Shown here: piece by piece, positions 12,001-25,589 of the stretch
How positions within the stretch are numbered: the first letter of the stretch is position 1
Layout of the letters: every line of letters begins with the position of its first letter
NCBI GenBank assembly: GCA_905250025.1
Contig: CAJNOJ010000078.1
Location: 248,001-312,000 of the forward strand
Reading direction: 5' to 3'
From: Adineta ricciae
Lineage: Eukaryota > Rotifera > Eurotatoria > Adinetida > Adinetidae
DNA length: 64,000 bases
Position numbers and translations under genes: made by a program
The notes under the pieces: generated by a model
Seen by the model: the letters and a program-made list of their open reading frames with translations, nothing else
Databases searched by the model: none
What the model was told of the DNA's origin: nothing

Positions 12001-15000
12001 CTTCATTATTCTACATCAATGGTTCACTATTCGAACGATCAGTGTACGATGCCATCCGATTCGATTCTTGTCAACATGAATGGCGTCCTCAAAAAGTGAT
12101 TGACTATCAATTTCGTAGTCCATTAGTTCCCCTGAATAGTCTATTACCACCTCCACCTCCACCCAGCATTATTTATCAAGCTCCACTTAATATCTATCCA
12201 GATTATCCACCATGGATACCAGTGGCATTGTTATACGCAAATGAGACCGGCAATACAGTGATGAATATAACATGGAATCGGTTTTTAAATAACAAACGCG
12301 TCGGTTTACGTTTTAATCCGATACAAAATGTTCTGGGCGATATAGCTAACAATTCGTTCATTGGACATGAAAATGGTGCTCTCTTAATTGTAGGAAATCA
12401 ATCCAATTGGATTGAAGACGTTTATTTACGAAATGTTACATTGAGAATATTGTTCAATAATTTCACAAATAATTTCGGCAAGAATTTCATTGTTTCACTT
12501 GATTTGAATGAACTTTCACCTTATCAAACAATCTTATTTATGTACAATCGCTTGATTAATAACAATGTAACATCAAAGATTAGTCAGTTCTTAAATGGAC
12601 GTTCACGAATGCCTGGCGTTTTAACGATCGGTTCGAGTCATATTCGAATAACCAGAAATGTCTTTGGAAACAATCAAAGTCAGTATGAAATTGTCAGTCA
12701 ACTGACTAATTCAAGTGCAACGATCAAAGCCGATATGAACTTTTTTACTTCAATCTACCCTCCACCAAGCACCTTAACACGAATACCACTTAGTCCATAC
12801 GAAAGAAACCAGCATATGCAAAATGCTGTGCATAATTATCGTCTTTATCAGCGGCAAGAAATTCCTCTACGACATATGTCACCGATTCATCGTATCCTTC
12901 ATAATCGAACACGTCGTCAACAGCAGATGGAAGTTCAGCCGGTTCCTCAAATAAGTTACACTTATCTAACGGAACCCTACGATCTCCGCACGGATTTCTT
13001 TCCACAAGATTCAGTTTTTCAACGTCCTTATGCGCCACCGCAAACAGTCCAATATTATCCACCTGAAGGTCAACAAGAAATTCTCTCTGTTCCATCAATT
13101 AATAAATCGGCTCTTCTCTCATCGATAAATAACGATTGGTCATACTACGCTTCACCTGCATCACCAACGCCATATTATTTCTCACTTTATTATGATCGTC
13201 CAGAACTATGTTTTTCCCAATGGCCGAAAATACGTGAACGAATATTCGATCAGCACAATCGTTCTAATCTCGCCATGATTGTTTGGTATCCGTTTCTGTG
13301 TAGTGATCGAAACTTAACAACAGAAATTTGGCGTTGTCAATTACCAAATTGCGGCTTTGAATCGACGAGTTTTCGTATTGATCCTCTTGCATCAACAATT
13401 GGTGGAATTATAGACATGGATTACAGTCTTTCGCCAGGTCGCTATATTGTTACTAATGATATTCTAATTAAACCTGATAAACGTTTGTTAATTCAAAGTA
13501 GCCAACTAGAATTTCTAAACGGAGTTGGTATGTTTGTGTACGGAGAATTAATTATCCAAGGTGTTGATGGTTCACCAACGCGATTTGGTTTATATGAAAA
13601 TAGAACTTCGACAAGTATCTTAGTCAATCAACAAAAACAACAAGAGCAAAGTCAACGCAACATCATGTTAATCGATGGTGCAAGCATCTACGAAGGTCGA
13701 TTATTTGTCACTAGTCTAAATGATGGATCGGGTACTGTCTGTAATCACGGTTGGACAAAAGAAAATTCCATGCTCGTTTGTATGTCCTTGGGTTTTATTC
13801 ACGACCCAAATGAATATCTGTATCCCATCATCAATCCGAATCAAACAATTACTAACGATCCGATCATTTGGAGCGAAGTCGATTGTGATCTGTATCAAGA
13901 TCAAACACTTGAACAATGCCGCAAAGAAACTGTTCATACGTGTGATCATTCTGATGATGTCTGGATTAAATGTTTACCATCGTCATGGGCTGGTGTACAT
14001 ATTTATCCAACATATAGTAAAACTCACATGGAATTTGTTCAATTCGATTCAGCAGGTCAATTTGATGTTCACAGAGATGAAATTCATGCTGCACTGCATA
14101 TTGATCTACTTTCCCATCCATCAAATCGCTTGAAAAACTTAACATTCACTGATAACGTCATTGGCTTGCAAATCAATCATATCCATCCGGCGAACTACGA
14201 TCATTCGATCATTCGTCATTCGACATTTAACCATAATTATCTTGCTGGTCTTCTACTTCGTTCAAGTTTTTTGAATGTTTCACATTGTACATTTACAAAT
14301 CATTTACATTCCGGTATGACATTCGACGCGTCATATCCTTATCATGAACTTGAACAACTACGTATCAATCTTCTCCGACCACGAACATCCGTTCATACCA
14401 TCGATTTATTGTATGAACAATCGTATGAACTCGAACGAAACAAATTCGCATTCATTACAACGACATTCGGTGGTTACAATGCCGATGATAATCTTCTCCT
14501 GAACACACTGAACATTCGTACAGACCCATCATTTATTTTAGTCATCGATCTCATTGACTACAATCCACTATCGAATTTAAATGAACAAATACTTATCTGC
14601 GAAGTGGAATGCTATCAACGAATGGGATTGATGCAAAGTTTATCATATAAGAAATGGTCATTAGCTAATGATCGAGATTTGTTTCCATTAATCACCTCGT
14701 ATTCGAGTTTGCAACTACATTATCGTTTGTATAAATATCGTTCCAGTCGTTTAACGTTCATAATCTATAGTATTCCTGCACCGATCTTTACTCAAGGAAA
14801 GTTTCTCTCGGATATTTCCATACGATTTCATCGTTGTCTCTTTTCGATGAATCAACATGATATCTTTTCGAATTTGAATGATCGAGAAAAGACAAACAAT
14901 CAGTATGCGCTGACCAATCAATTAAAAACGGACACCGAACGTTTAATTGAGCAATTATTAATGGGTCCACAATTGACAAACGATGATCCATCGTTGGATG

Positions 15001-18000
15001 TTATCATCCAAGAACATCAAAAGATTCGCGAAGAATTTCGAGATGAAAAACTCGAAGACGAACGATTAAAACGTCGTACTACGATGATCGATGTTAAACG
15101 TCGTTATAAAAACTCGACATTACAAATCAATGAATGTCTATTCGAATTGAATCAAAACCGAAGTATCTTAATTAATCACCAGTCGATTAAACACTCAGCG
15201 AGAAAAACCGAAGAAAATATTCGTATGCTAATGAACGATACTATTCAACAAAGGAAACAATTCATACCAATACAATTTACATGTCGAATTCATAAATCAA
15301 TTTTCATGAACAACAAGCAAGGTAAAGTCCTTTCAATAGAATCATCATTTACACATCTCTTGCTTTTGTTTCAGTGCTTAATCTCGATGCTCACCCACTG
15401 ATTTATTCGGATCGATTGGTCCGCTTCGAAATCACTCAAACGAATTTCACACATAATCATGATCTACTATTAAATTTGACATTTCCTCGATTGTATCCAT
15501 TCAATCGCACAAGCTTTGCAAGTCTATCGATATGGCCATATTTTCCCACCCGATCGATTTACACGCGTTCACCATTGATCTACTCGATTCCTTCACATGC
15601 TGTTCGAATTTATAAAAACGTTTTTATTGCCAATGAAGATTGTTCCATTCGTTTGACTGGTTTTCATGCATCATTCAATCTAACGCATTCATTATTTGAA
15701 AACAATCTCAATTATCGAACGTCGCTGGTTGATCTTCGACACACAGAAAAAGATTTTCTACTCGACGGCAACATCTTCCTACGTAACCAAGTGCATAACT
15801 TACTCTCGTTTGATTTCAATGGTCACGCACCATTTCATAACGATCTCTTATATCAATCTTCGATTATATTCAATCAGTTTGTGGATAATAAACCATCTTT
15901 ACTCACGAAATATCCATATCTACCATCATCGTGTTTACGTTTGGTTGGTTCACATAATGCGACGATTCAACGAAATTTATTTGAAAATGTTCATTATGAT
16001 TATGAACTCATTGCGGCACTTGTAATCGATACGATAAATACGACATTAGATGCCACTGTCAATTGGTGGGGCTCGGATGTTGGACAAGCGATACAGAATC
16101 GAATACTTGATTTTACTAAACGTTCCGATCATGCTTACGCTCAGTGGAATCCATTTCTGGCTTGTCGAGAGCCAACTTGCGCACAAACCAAATTACCTTT
16201 GCAAACAATGCTTCAACTGAATCGACCGTTACGAGGTTTAATCTCTACGAATACACTGATTCATAGACGACGAGAACCATACTTGATAAACGGGGACTTG
16301 ATTGTCATGCCTGGTGTTAAATTGACCATTGAGCCGGGCGTTGAACTTCATTTCGCACCAAATACGGGTCTTTTAGTTCTAGGTCATTTGAATGCTACAG
16401 GAACACCAAAAGATCCTATCGTCATGAAATTAGCCAACAAACAATTTGTTATGGAGCAAATTCAAAATGGACACAATCCTTTTCAATATCATTTTACCGA
16501 TGAAGTTCCTTTTTCAAAACATAAAGTAAGAAATTCTCCAATGATTATCTTAGAAATTCTCAATTTCCTTTAGTTCAATCCATTCGTTGATCGTTTGCAA
16601 ATTCGTCTCGATATTAGTCGAACGCCCAATGAAGGTTTTCTTCAAATTTATAATTTCACTCGTCGTGACTGGTCCTACGTATGTTATGATACATTCCGGC
16701 AACTGTCTTCCTATCGTTTACTATGCCATCAACTTGGTCTACCATGGAAAAATACTCTTGCACATCCTGACTCATTTTATCTCTTCGATTATCAAAAATT
16801 GCCGCTTTGGCAAGAAAAAATTGATTGTTCAGGAAACGAACCATCGATCTCATCATGCTCATTTACAAACGAACATAATAGTTCATGCACCAAACTGTTC
16901 TATCTATCATGTTATGATGACAATGTTTTCTATTCATTAAATTCAAAATTTCAACCTGAACTCGGCATCAACCTTGGTGGACATGTATCGCCCGATTCTT
17001 CCCCGTAAGTATTCGTATCTGATATGAATTATCGATTTTATTCTCACGTCGTCCTTTTCCTAGAACGTATGAAAGTCCACAGTCATGGAATGGCATTCGC
17101 TTTGCTAATAGTGAATATGAAGAAGATCTTTCGTCGTTGGATTATATGATTCGCGATCAATCATTGCTTCGCTATGTTTTGATATCGGAAACGAATGAAT
17201 ATCAACCAGCAATACAAACAATCTATCGTACACCGGCAATTGAACGCATTCATATCGAACATAGTCGTCAGATTGGTTTTGAATTTCTCGTACCGAAACA
17301 ATCAGTTCTATTCGGTTATAGTCAGATCACCAATTCATTAGATTTAGCAGTGAATGGTTTAGTTTATTACGGACAATCAACAGATGAAAAGTCAACATTT
17401 GAACTCTTGAATGAACAGAACATTCATGGACAACCATTCAGTTTACTGAATCTTTGCAATGCACATCGAATTGTTAATGTCAAATATCGTTTAATAATAT
17501 ATTTTAAATATGACTATGAATATCGAACCTGTTCGAAATTGTTCTGCTCAAATAACCCATATCAAATTGGTATACGATTTTTCCAGGTAAGGATCGATAC
17601 AGATCGTATCTTCTTGTTTCTAAATCTATACTTTTCTTCCAGGTTAACTTATTGAATAGTACATACCAAAATGATTGGATTGAAATTCATCGTGTAAACA
17701 ATGATCAAGATGGTAATGAACGAAATGAATTACTAACTTCGTTGACAAATGGTTCGAGTGAAACAGCATGGAGAAATCTCTACAGTATAGAGAAGGGTTG
17801 TCTAAGAGTGACAATACATGCATCGAGTGGAAGTAGAATAGATGGTTTTATGGCTGAAGTAACTCTCTTCCCTGTTACGCCATTTTGTAAGTAGACTTAA
17901 CACGAGCGATTTCGATTGCAATTGACAAATTTATTTTCTTTTAGCTACACAAGAGGTCGTTCATCAAATATCTTCTAATGTCTTCTTGGGCAATCAACAG

Positions 18001-20267
18001 GGTGTGCTCAGATACACGTCTGCAGGTGAACGTTCAGCGAACGTTTATTTTCAATCGAATACTCTTCTCTATAATGGCTATTATCGGTTTAACTCGTCGT
18101 CAGCGCCAATTAATTTCTTTCATTTTCAAAATGCTCAACGGTTCTACTTCGGAAATAATTGGTTAAGTCGAAATCTGGGTGGAACGTACATTCAATGTCA
18201 TAGTCAATCATTGTCGTCAATATTCAACGGACATCTGTTCAATAACGTGTTCTTTCGAAATAAGTAAGAACAATTCTTCAACTGTAAATTAAGCAATTGC
18301 TTGTAATTTGTTTAGTAATGATTCTGTATTGACATTTTATGGAATGGAAATGTCGGCATTTTGTAATCTATTCGCCATACAGAATGCTATGATGTTCAAT
18401 GATGCATATGATCGAAATCTAATTGAATTTGATTCTGTAGTAGCCAATTTCAGGTAGGATCTCCTAGTTTCATTTTGGATTTAGAATTGTATACCCCCAT
18501 TGTTTAGTCGAAATCAAGTATTTAATAATACAGGAATGAATATTCTATCGATGGTGGGCTTTGAAAAGATTACGGCACCATTTCCAGCGGTAGAAATGAA
18601 CGCTTTTCGAAATAATCGAGCGATGGGTAAATTGAATCAACAGTTATTTGATCGGTATGTTTGAGACTCCTCGCTTCCGTCAGTCTTCAATTCTAAGTTT
18701 TATTCGTTTTAGAACGGGCGCTGTCGTTGAAGTTGGAAATCCAAGACAGATTTATATGTTCAATACGTTCGATAATTGGGACAGTCGATACGAAATGCGA
18801 ACGAAATCGCGATTATAGTAAGATTGGAAAAGCGAGATTGACTTTTGATAATAAATTTCCTTGTTCTAGCGAGCCGAATCGGATGGAATCGAGGGCTGTT
18901 AATGCTTCATTGAATTTTTGGGGACGAATCGGTGATGTGGACGATATCGGTGCTCGAATCTATGATAAATTTGATAACAAATCTCTAATTGAAGTCAACT
19001 TTTACCCTCCGTATCTTGAGTCAACGCGATTACGACAAGGCAAATGTGATCCTGGTTGGACATTGGACGATACTATGTGCTATATCTACCTTGGTGCTAT
19101 AACAACATATCGTATTGCTCAAGAAATGTGTTCAAGTATCGATGCTCGAATAACACGTCGCGATGTGCCACTGAATCGGCTAGTTATTCTACGCTCATTA
19201 GCACGTACATCACAATATCAAGGCATCAATAGTGATGCTGTTCCACCGTCAGGTATTTGGCTGCAGAAAGACTATAATCAAGATTGTCGAATCTTCAATG
19301 ACATGCAAACGATGGACGTCAGTTGTAGTTCAACAGCTGGATTTATCTGTGAAAAAGGTAATGTTGACATAACTATCTTCTTTTCTCAATTAGGAAAGAT
19401 GTGCATCATTTAGAACAACAATTCGATGGAGCGAAATATATTATACGTGGTGATCTACTTCTTGCTATTGGTGGCTTGATTCTAATGATTCTATTTATCT
19501 TTATATTCATTTGTTGCTGGCTCTGCAAATCTCGTCAGCGAAAGAAAGATAATTTTCATCGTCAAAATTCTCTTCGTCGTAGCGTCAAACAAGAAATGAG
19601 CAAACAATCAACATTATCACTGCATAAGAGTAATGACAATACACTCGTAAAAAGCGCAACATTATCAACCCTTACAAATGGCACCACAAATAAACTACCA
19701 TTGTCAACTTTATCCTTATCCAGTCGTCCATTAAGCAGTGTAACGATGAATTCAGATCAAGATCTATCGACATCATCTCCTGCTCATCAAGACTTTTCCC
19801 TACTAAAACTAAATCATCACATACCGAAAGCATCAACTCCTGCTCTAAGCGACGACGCTGGTTCACAACGTGCACTTGTTCTCAATACACATACAGATCA
19901 GTCCAGTGTTTATTCAACAGCTACAGCTGATTCAGCAACATTATATCGAAGTCGGCGACGATTTGAACGGAATCAAACTCCTGTTATAACGCCATCCGCC
20001 CCGCCTGTGACACATCGACGTTCACGTCGAAATCTTAATCAACAAGATTCAAGTGCTAGTGTTTCTACTGGTTCTGTGTCTCCGCCTCCTGCCTATGTCT
20101 CTCCAGCACATCAACCGCGTCGTCACCGACCTGACCAACTCCATTTACTGACACCAAATACGACTTACAGTCGAAAAGCATACCTTATGACTGCGCAAAT
20201 CGATTCTCATTCACAAACAAGTAGTACGCGACATGAATTTCCGCCACCTCTTGAAACAGATATCTAA
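9098..20267 (+). CDS. bark: Bark beetle/Anakonda-like tricellular junction protein
   Basis: Seventeen exons sum to 9681 bp, 3226 residues, with all phases consistent (9098-9325, 9375-9562, 9619-9821, 10507-10896, 10949-11184, 11241-11514, 11575-15321, 15375-16525, 16574-17004, 17064-17586, 17643-17886, 17945-18263, 18316-18453, 18508-18654, 18713-18817, 18870-19357, 19399-20267). A signal peptide is followed by a large ectodomain with three SRCR-like cysteine modules (about 9440-9820, 13670-13970, 16590-16920) and many parallel beta-helix turns (N-rich, e.g. NNSLNGVRV, VNWWGS, VNASLNFWG). Then come a CUB-like stretch near 17640-17890, a C-type lectin domain (19030-19357), one TM helix (LLLAIGGLILMILFIFIFIC) and a Ser/Thr-rich cytoplasmic tail ending ETDI, a class I PDZ motif. 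Size and domain order match Drosophila Bark beetle, which organises tricellular septate junctions. Exon 7 is 3747 bp. The last acceptor must be GAAAG at 19398, because the nearer TTAG breaks the frame. Confidence 0.9.
9822..10506 (+). other. Long intron 3 of the Bark-like gene
   Basis: At 685 bp this is far longer than the 41-70 bp introns elsewhere in the gene. It has GT-AG borders and interrupts the end of the first SRCR module. A (TA)n run lies near 9882-9898. No open frame with coding character was seen. Such an outlier could hold an enhancer or a small RNA, but I see no positive evidence for either. Confidence 0.6.
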
Positions 20268-20592
20268 TTTCATTGTATTTTTTATTCGTTCTCATTTTAA
20301 TCTCAGGAATTCGAAGGTGCTAGACATCAGCTTGCCATGCATAGAAGCAAACATGTACAGAGAAAAGTTTAATGAAAGAATAGAGAAAGAAGTATTTTTT
20401 TTGATGTTGTTTTAGCGACTATCATGTAATTTTTTTTTCTGTTTTACTGTGTTCTAGCTTCCCTTTGTAAGTATATTGCGTTCGAATGCTATTATTTGTT
20501 TTTTTTTTGTTTCAATCTATCAGACTAATAAATCAAAGTTAGACTTGAATGTCTCAGATAACTGAATCCAATCAGAAATCTTTTCAGATCGT

Positions 20593-21414
20593 ATGACTTC
20601 GACAAATATAGATCTTGCATTGGTCCAATCATTTGTCGACAAGCATCGGACAGCTAATCGACCTATTGTTCTAGTCACGTCTGGTGGTACAACAGTACCA
20701 CTCGAAAAAAATACTGTTCGTTTTATTGATAATTTCAGTACGGGTCAACGTGGTGCTGCATCAGTCGAATATTTCTTAGAACGAAATTATATCGTTCTCT
20801 TCTTTCATCGTCTATCATCCACTTTACCATATCAACGTCATCTGAAGAGTATTTTCGATGAATCACAATCCAATCAAAGTTACCATCTTGATCAATATCA
20901 TAAATTCAAAACTTCTCTTCTATTGATTCCTTTTCAAACAGTCACTGATTATCTAACAGGTCTCGAACAACTCTGCTCTTTATTGAAGTCGTTCAAACGA
21001 TCTGCATTAATCTATGCATGTGCTGCGGTGTCGGATTATTATATTCCCAATGATGAATTAACCGAACACAAAATTCCTTCTGGACAAAATGAATTGATTA
21101 TTCGTTTGAAGCCGGTGCCGAAATTATTAGGTTCAATCAAGGGTGAATACGCTCCTGAAGCATTTGTTGTGTCGTTTAAATTAGAGACTGACGAGAAGAT
21201 TCTCGAAGAGAAATGTTTACAATCCGCAGATAAATACAATCAGGATGTTATTATTGGAAATATGTTGAAAACGCGAACAAATCAAGTTCGAATCTATGAA
21301 CGATTCGACAAACTTTGGACAACTATCAATCGCATGCCAGAGAAAGAAATTGAATATCAAATTATTGAGTTACTAAGCGAGAAACATCGAATCTATCAAA
21401 TGAATATGAACTAA
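20593..21414 (+). CDS. PPCS: Phosphopantothenate-cysteine ligase
   Basis: Single-exon gene of 273 residues. It joins 4'-phosphopantothenate to cysteine, the second step of coenzyme A synthesis, in the cytosol. Visible hallmarks: the nucleotide-binding start [14 protein letters not shown], then [21 protein letters not shown], and [11 protein letters not shown] in the C-terminal half, all as in animal PPCS. Slightly shorter than the human enzyme (311) but no core segment is missing. The chosen ATG at 20593 is the first in frame after an upstream stop. It converges with TRNT1, leaving only about 110 bp between the stop codons. Confidence 0.93.
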   Translation: MTSTNIDLALVQSFVDKHRTANRPIVLVTSGGTTVPLEKNTVRFIDNFSTGQRGAASVEYFLERNYIVLFFHRLSSTLPYQRHLKSIFDESQSNQSYHLDQYHKFKTSLLLIPFQTVTDYLTGLEQLCSLLKSFKRSALIYACAAVSDYYIPNDELTEHKIPSGQNELIIRLKPVPKLLGSIKGEYAPEAFVVSFKLETDEKILEEKCLQSADKYNQDVIIGNMLKTRTNQVRIYERFDKLWTTINRMPEKEIEYQIIELLSEKHRIYQMNMN

Positions 21415-21522
21415 ATCTTTCATTTTTTATCCGATAGTCTCGAAACAACATAGAGGATCATGTGCATTTTTTTAAACAAATAACTTTATTTTTAACAGAA
21501 ACAAATTGGTTTTCTATCACAT

Positions 21523-23326
21523 TTAAGTAGCTTTTGTAGTACTCGCGGATGTAGGTTCTTTCTTTTTACGTTTCTTCGGAATTGTATATACTGGTGGGAT
21601 CATATTCTTATTCTCTTGACTAGCCATTGTAGCAATAGTAGTTGGCAAAGTCTTCAAAATGATGGGTAATGTTTCATCGAGCAATTGTTTTTCCGTTGCT
21701 TGAAAATCTGACTTCTTCCATGCCTCTCGAAGTTCATTCATAATTATCTTGTAATTACCATCTTGTTTGACGCGCTTCAATGCAAGCATTCCTGCAGAGA
21801 TGGGAAAATGTGGTAAAGTCCAATCAGCAAGCTGTTGAGCTTCTTTTAGATGATGTTGATATTTGAGTAGTTCTAGTATTTTCTCTTTGACATCTGGATC
21901 GAATACAGACAAGTCAGCAAGAAGATCTTTGTATGGTTTCAAAGAATCAGCCGATGTTGAATTGAGCGGAAATATGGAATCACGAAATGCGACTAATAGT
22001 TGAGCTAAACGACGACAATCATTCGAATACCGCATACGCTTTTCAAATGTGACTAACTAAACAAGAGAAAAAAAGTAGGAATTTACTATATCTAAGCGGA
22101 ATCAGATGTCAACAACTATATTAAATTTAACTTTCGATTATTCACCTCATCCATATTACGAAAAAGTTTTGTCAATATAGTTAACGCATGTGGATTCGCT
22201 TGATAGCACTTTCTCCAATGTTCTTCTAACTGATTCAAATTGCAATTAGTGGGTATACCTAAATAAGACAGTCAGCAATATTATCCTGTTTAACATAAAA
22301 TTTAAAAAAAGAAATGTACCAAGATATTGACCAGTATTCTGTTCAAGCATCGCTTTCAAAACTGGACCTGCATTTCGTCCTTCCGCAATACGTTTTAATT
22401 CGATCCAAAGACGTTCACCAGAAATATCTGAAATAGGATCATCATTGATTGTATGAATATCTCCTATTCTGTGTCATACTATTTAATCCATCGACGTTAT
22501 CTCGAATAGCTTTCAATGTTTCTTCATCATGTACGGCATTATCATTGGCAAGTCGACCAAAAAACCTGTTGATTGAAATCAATGAAAAGTTCTTCATCAA
22601 TCAAATGAAATCCACGTACCGAAAGTATCGAATTATACGAAGATAATCTTCTCGTATACGTTTGACTGGATCGCCAACAAACCGAATGCGACGATGTTTT
22701 AGATCATCGATACCATTGAAATAATCATAAACAATTCCTTCCAAATCTAAAACCTAATTCGAATAGTTCCAAACGATTTTAAATGAAAACAAACCGAGAA
22801 AAAGAGCGTTGATAGTGAGATCTCTTCGGCTAGCATCCAGTTGCCAATCTTTAGTATATTCGACCACGGCATGTCGTCCATCTGTGACAACATCGACTCT
22901 CAATGTTGTCACTTCAAAATTTTCTTTATCATCAAGACGAGCTGTGATTGTTCCATGCTTTTCACCATTGGAATTAATCATTCGAATATCCGCATCGGAT
23001 AGCATTTGTTTTACTTGATCAGGTGTAGCTGTCGTGGCAAAGTCTATATCATGTGGACGAATACCCATTAGAAGATCTCGTACAGCACCGCCAGCCATGC
23101 GCAATTCATATTGATTCGCTTTGAATAAGTCAGCTAATTTCAATAAAGATGGTGTCAATAAAGTTTTATATTCGGGTGAATCGATCTTTTGTGTGACTAA
23201 AGTTTTAGATTGTGCTCGGTAACGAACAATCGATGGTATACGAGAGTAGTATTTGAATGAGATAAACCCATTATAACAAATAGACTTGAATAAATACAAG
23301 CGATTCGAATGAAAACATGTTACCAT
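21523..23326 (-). CDS. TRNT1: CCA tRNA nucleotidyltransferase, mitochondrial/nuclear
   Basis: Multi-exon gene on the minus strand. TRNT1 adds and repairs the CCA end of tRNAs. The first exon (to about 22797) encodes a basic, hydroxylated N-terminus like a mitochondrial presequence. The class II nucleotidyltransferase core follows: [14 protein letters not shown] and [11 protein letters not shown] (the metal-binding DxD), then ITARLDD and [10 protein letters not shown]. Later exons give the neck: [21 protein letters not shown] with [14 protein letters not shown]. The helical body continues through about 22020, and the last exon ends with a Lys/Ser/Thr-rich tail. Exon borders inside 22020-22800 are approximate. 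A candidate poly(A) signal (TTTATT on the plus strand) lies at 21485-21490, beyond the stop. Its start lies 230 bp from the divergent gene at 23558, suggesting a shared promoter region. Confidence 0.92.
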
Positions 23327-23557
23327 CTAAAAAACATGTCACAAATCATCGAGGGTGCTTATCGTTTATACTTCAAATTCGTTCGTTTCACAAATGTTAT
23401 TTTTGACAAGTAATAATAACATTTGTGAGGATTCCTATTTGACTGGAGCAATGACACTTATTCTCGATATTATTAGAATCTTAATAAGTCAGAAAAATGA
23501 TGCATTTCTGTTTTTCTCGTTCCGAACAATTTTTTCTTTTTTTGAAACTATGTCAAA

Positions 23558-24286
23558 ATGAGACGATCCGTCGAACAGTTAAAATATCTTGATCGAATGT
23601 CACGGCATATTCGCCATCATCAAACGACTCTATATCATCGATGTAATCAACTGCTGTCGCATGATTTGGATGCTTTAACGCATGAGTATGCACAAAATCT
23701 GAAACATTCAAAAAAACAATATCAAATCGAGCAACAACGAAAAGAAATTCTCGATTATACAATTCAACAAATCGCGAACGAACAAAACCATCATTCATTA
23801 CCATCGATAGACACAGTAGAAATGAATAAAGAAAATGTAATAATACCATCAGAAAATGTTAAATTACCTCCGATACAATCTCATTGTCATCTTTCACCAT
23901 GTCACTGCTCGCTGTATCCTTGTCAACCAATCTATCATTATACGAGTTTTATGAGCAAAGATCGCGATCAAACATTGCAACAACGAAATTCTACACAAGA
24001 ATACGGATCTGAAATAAACCATTTTCAAAATTTACTCGCACAACTAGAGAAAAAAGAGTATCATCCAAAGCGTCGACAAATGACAATAGCGATGGGAAAT
24101 CAACGTCGTTCAGCCAATCGACATGCGTATATGATGGATATAAAAACACGTCTGGATGAACAGAGCCGTTTATTACAAGAGCAGTTAGTTGGTAAAAGAA
24201 CGTTTGGGTATAAAAAAGAACAACAGAATGAATTACATCGAGCGATTAAACGTCACTTAGAAATTTCGGCAAAATTTTGTGCGTGA
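23558..24286 (+). CDS. Unknown coiled-coil protein
   Basis: Intronless gene of 242 residues with an ATG directly after an A/T-rich leader. I do not recognise it. The first 80 residues are strongly helical and charged (MRRSVEQLKYLDRMSRHIRH; later KKQYQIEQQRKEILDYTIQQ). A short Cys/His/Pro-rich middle (CHLSPCHCSLYPCQP) is followed by a second helical, basic C-terminal half (MDIKTRLDEQSRLLQEQLVG). It reads through without stops in a genome where stops are frequent, so it is probably real. The compact all-helical form suggests a cytoskeletal or ciliary accessory protein, but that is only a guess. Confidence 0.6.
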   Translation: MRRSVEQLKYLDRMSRHIRHHQTTLYHRCNQLLSHDLDALTHEYAQNLKHSKKQYQIEQQRKEILDYTIQQIANEQNHHSLPSIDTVEMNKENVIIPSENVKLPPIQSHCHLSPCHCSLYPCQPIYHYTSFMSKDRDQTLQQRNSTQEYGSEINHFQNLLAQLEKKEYHPKRRQMTIAMGNQRRSANRHAYMMDIKTRLDEQSRLLQEQLVGKRTFGYKKEQQNELHRAIKRHLEISAKFCA

Positions 24287-24320
24287 GACAAGAAAGATAC
24301 TTAATTTAGTTGCATTTTTC

Positions 24321-25589
24321 TGTTAAATATCCTCAAATTCGGCGCCATCGGATGCATCTTTGTTACTTTTGTCTTTCGATACGGACGCAGCCATGACATT
24401 TTTAATGATATCTTCTGTAAGCAACATTCCACTATTCCATGTACTCTAAACAAATTTGAACAAAACATATTCTCGAGTAGATCATCTTCTTTTCATCGGA
24501 CATACCACAAAAGAAAAGTTATCGTCAACTGTATGATCACGAGCATAATTCAAATTGATTTTGGAACCTTGGACAGCGACAGGACTCTTACGAGCTATAA
24601 CACTTGCTAGTGATACAGCAGCTTCGAGAAGAGCATCACGAGTGTCGAATACACGGCTAAAATATTGTTTTCATTTCGTCTGAATTCCTATCTTAATTGA
24701 TTACCTAATCAGACCGATTTGTTGTGCTTCTTCTGTTCTGAATAGTCGCGACGTAAATACAAGCTCGCGAAATAGACTGTGATCAATAACTTGTTTTGGA
24801 AAGATTTGAAGAGTACCAACATCGGCTGCCAAGCCCATGTCGACTTCCTAGAAGAATGCAAACTGAGTGTTCGAGAACCTTGTTTGGAGAAATCTGTTTA
24901 CTTTGACGGAAAATGATGCATCACGTGAACTGTAACGAATATCACAGCAAGCTGTTAGATCAACACCTGCACCAATGCAATGCCCGTGAACGGCAGCAAT
25001 CACTGGTTTTTCACACTAAATATTGCAATTTATCTATTCGGATGAGAGAATAAGTCTGTGTGATTTACTTTATCGACTGCTCGTAGCGATGCTTGCGTTC
25101 TTTGAATCATTCGTCGTGTGTGTAATGCTTTGCGAGCAACATCATCGATCTGACTGAGTTCATTAACAGTCGTGTTTGATAAATATTTCAAATCAATACC
25201 TGTATAGAAATGATTTATTTGGAAACTCGTGAAACATTTGGGAAAGAAAGAATTTTACCAGCACAAAATGCTTTGCCTGTACCAGTTAACACTATTGCAC
25301 GGCATGACTTTTCCGTATTTAAATGTTCAAAACATGTTTTCAATTCACTGTGGAAAGAATTTAGATAGTTTTATTGTTATTGATGAAAGTAGAATAAGAC
25401 AACGTACTCGAATAGTTGCTTATCCATTGCATTAAGCTTCGTTGGTCGATTTAATTCAACAAGAATCACATGAGATTTAGGTTGACTTAATTTTAAAGTT
25501 TCATATGTGGGTAAAGAAGACAGAAATCGACAAGTCGATCGAACTGACGACGGATCTATATTACGAATTGAAGAAAATGTGTACCACAT
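24321..25589 (-). CDS. ECH1: Delta3,5-delta2,4-dienoyl-CoA isomerase
   Basis: Crotonase-fold enzyme of unsaturated fatty acid beta-oxidation, encoded in about six to seven short exons. In order: an N-terminal extension rich in Ser/Arg (likely mitochondrial presequence), VILVELNRPTKLNAMD, RAIVLTGTGKAFCAG (oxyanion loop), IDLKYL, KPVIAAVHGHCIGAGVDL, DIRYSSRDASFSVK, then EVDMGLAADVGTLQ. The Asp of GVDL, the Glu of KEVD and the Asp of AADVG match the three acidic residues used by ECH1 and separate it from ordinary enoyl-CoA hydratases. The C-terminus is AEFEDI, so the peroxisomal SKL-type signal of mammalian ECH1 is absent and a purely mitochondrial location is likely. Exon borders are approximate. 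Confidence 0.9.

Noticed and set aside
12790-13098. 102-codon minus-strand frame
   Set aside because: Antisense shadow of the large Bark-like exon 7; no signal of its own.
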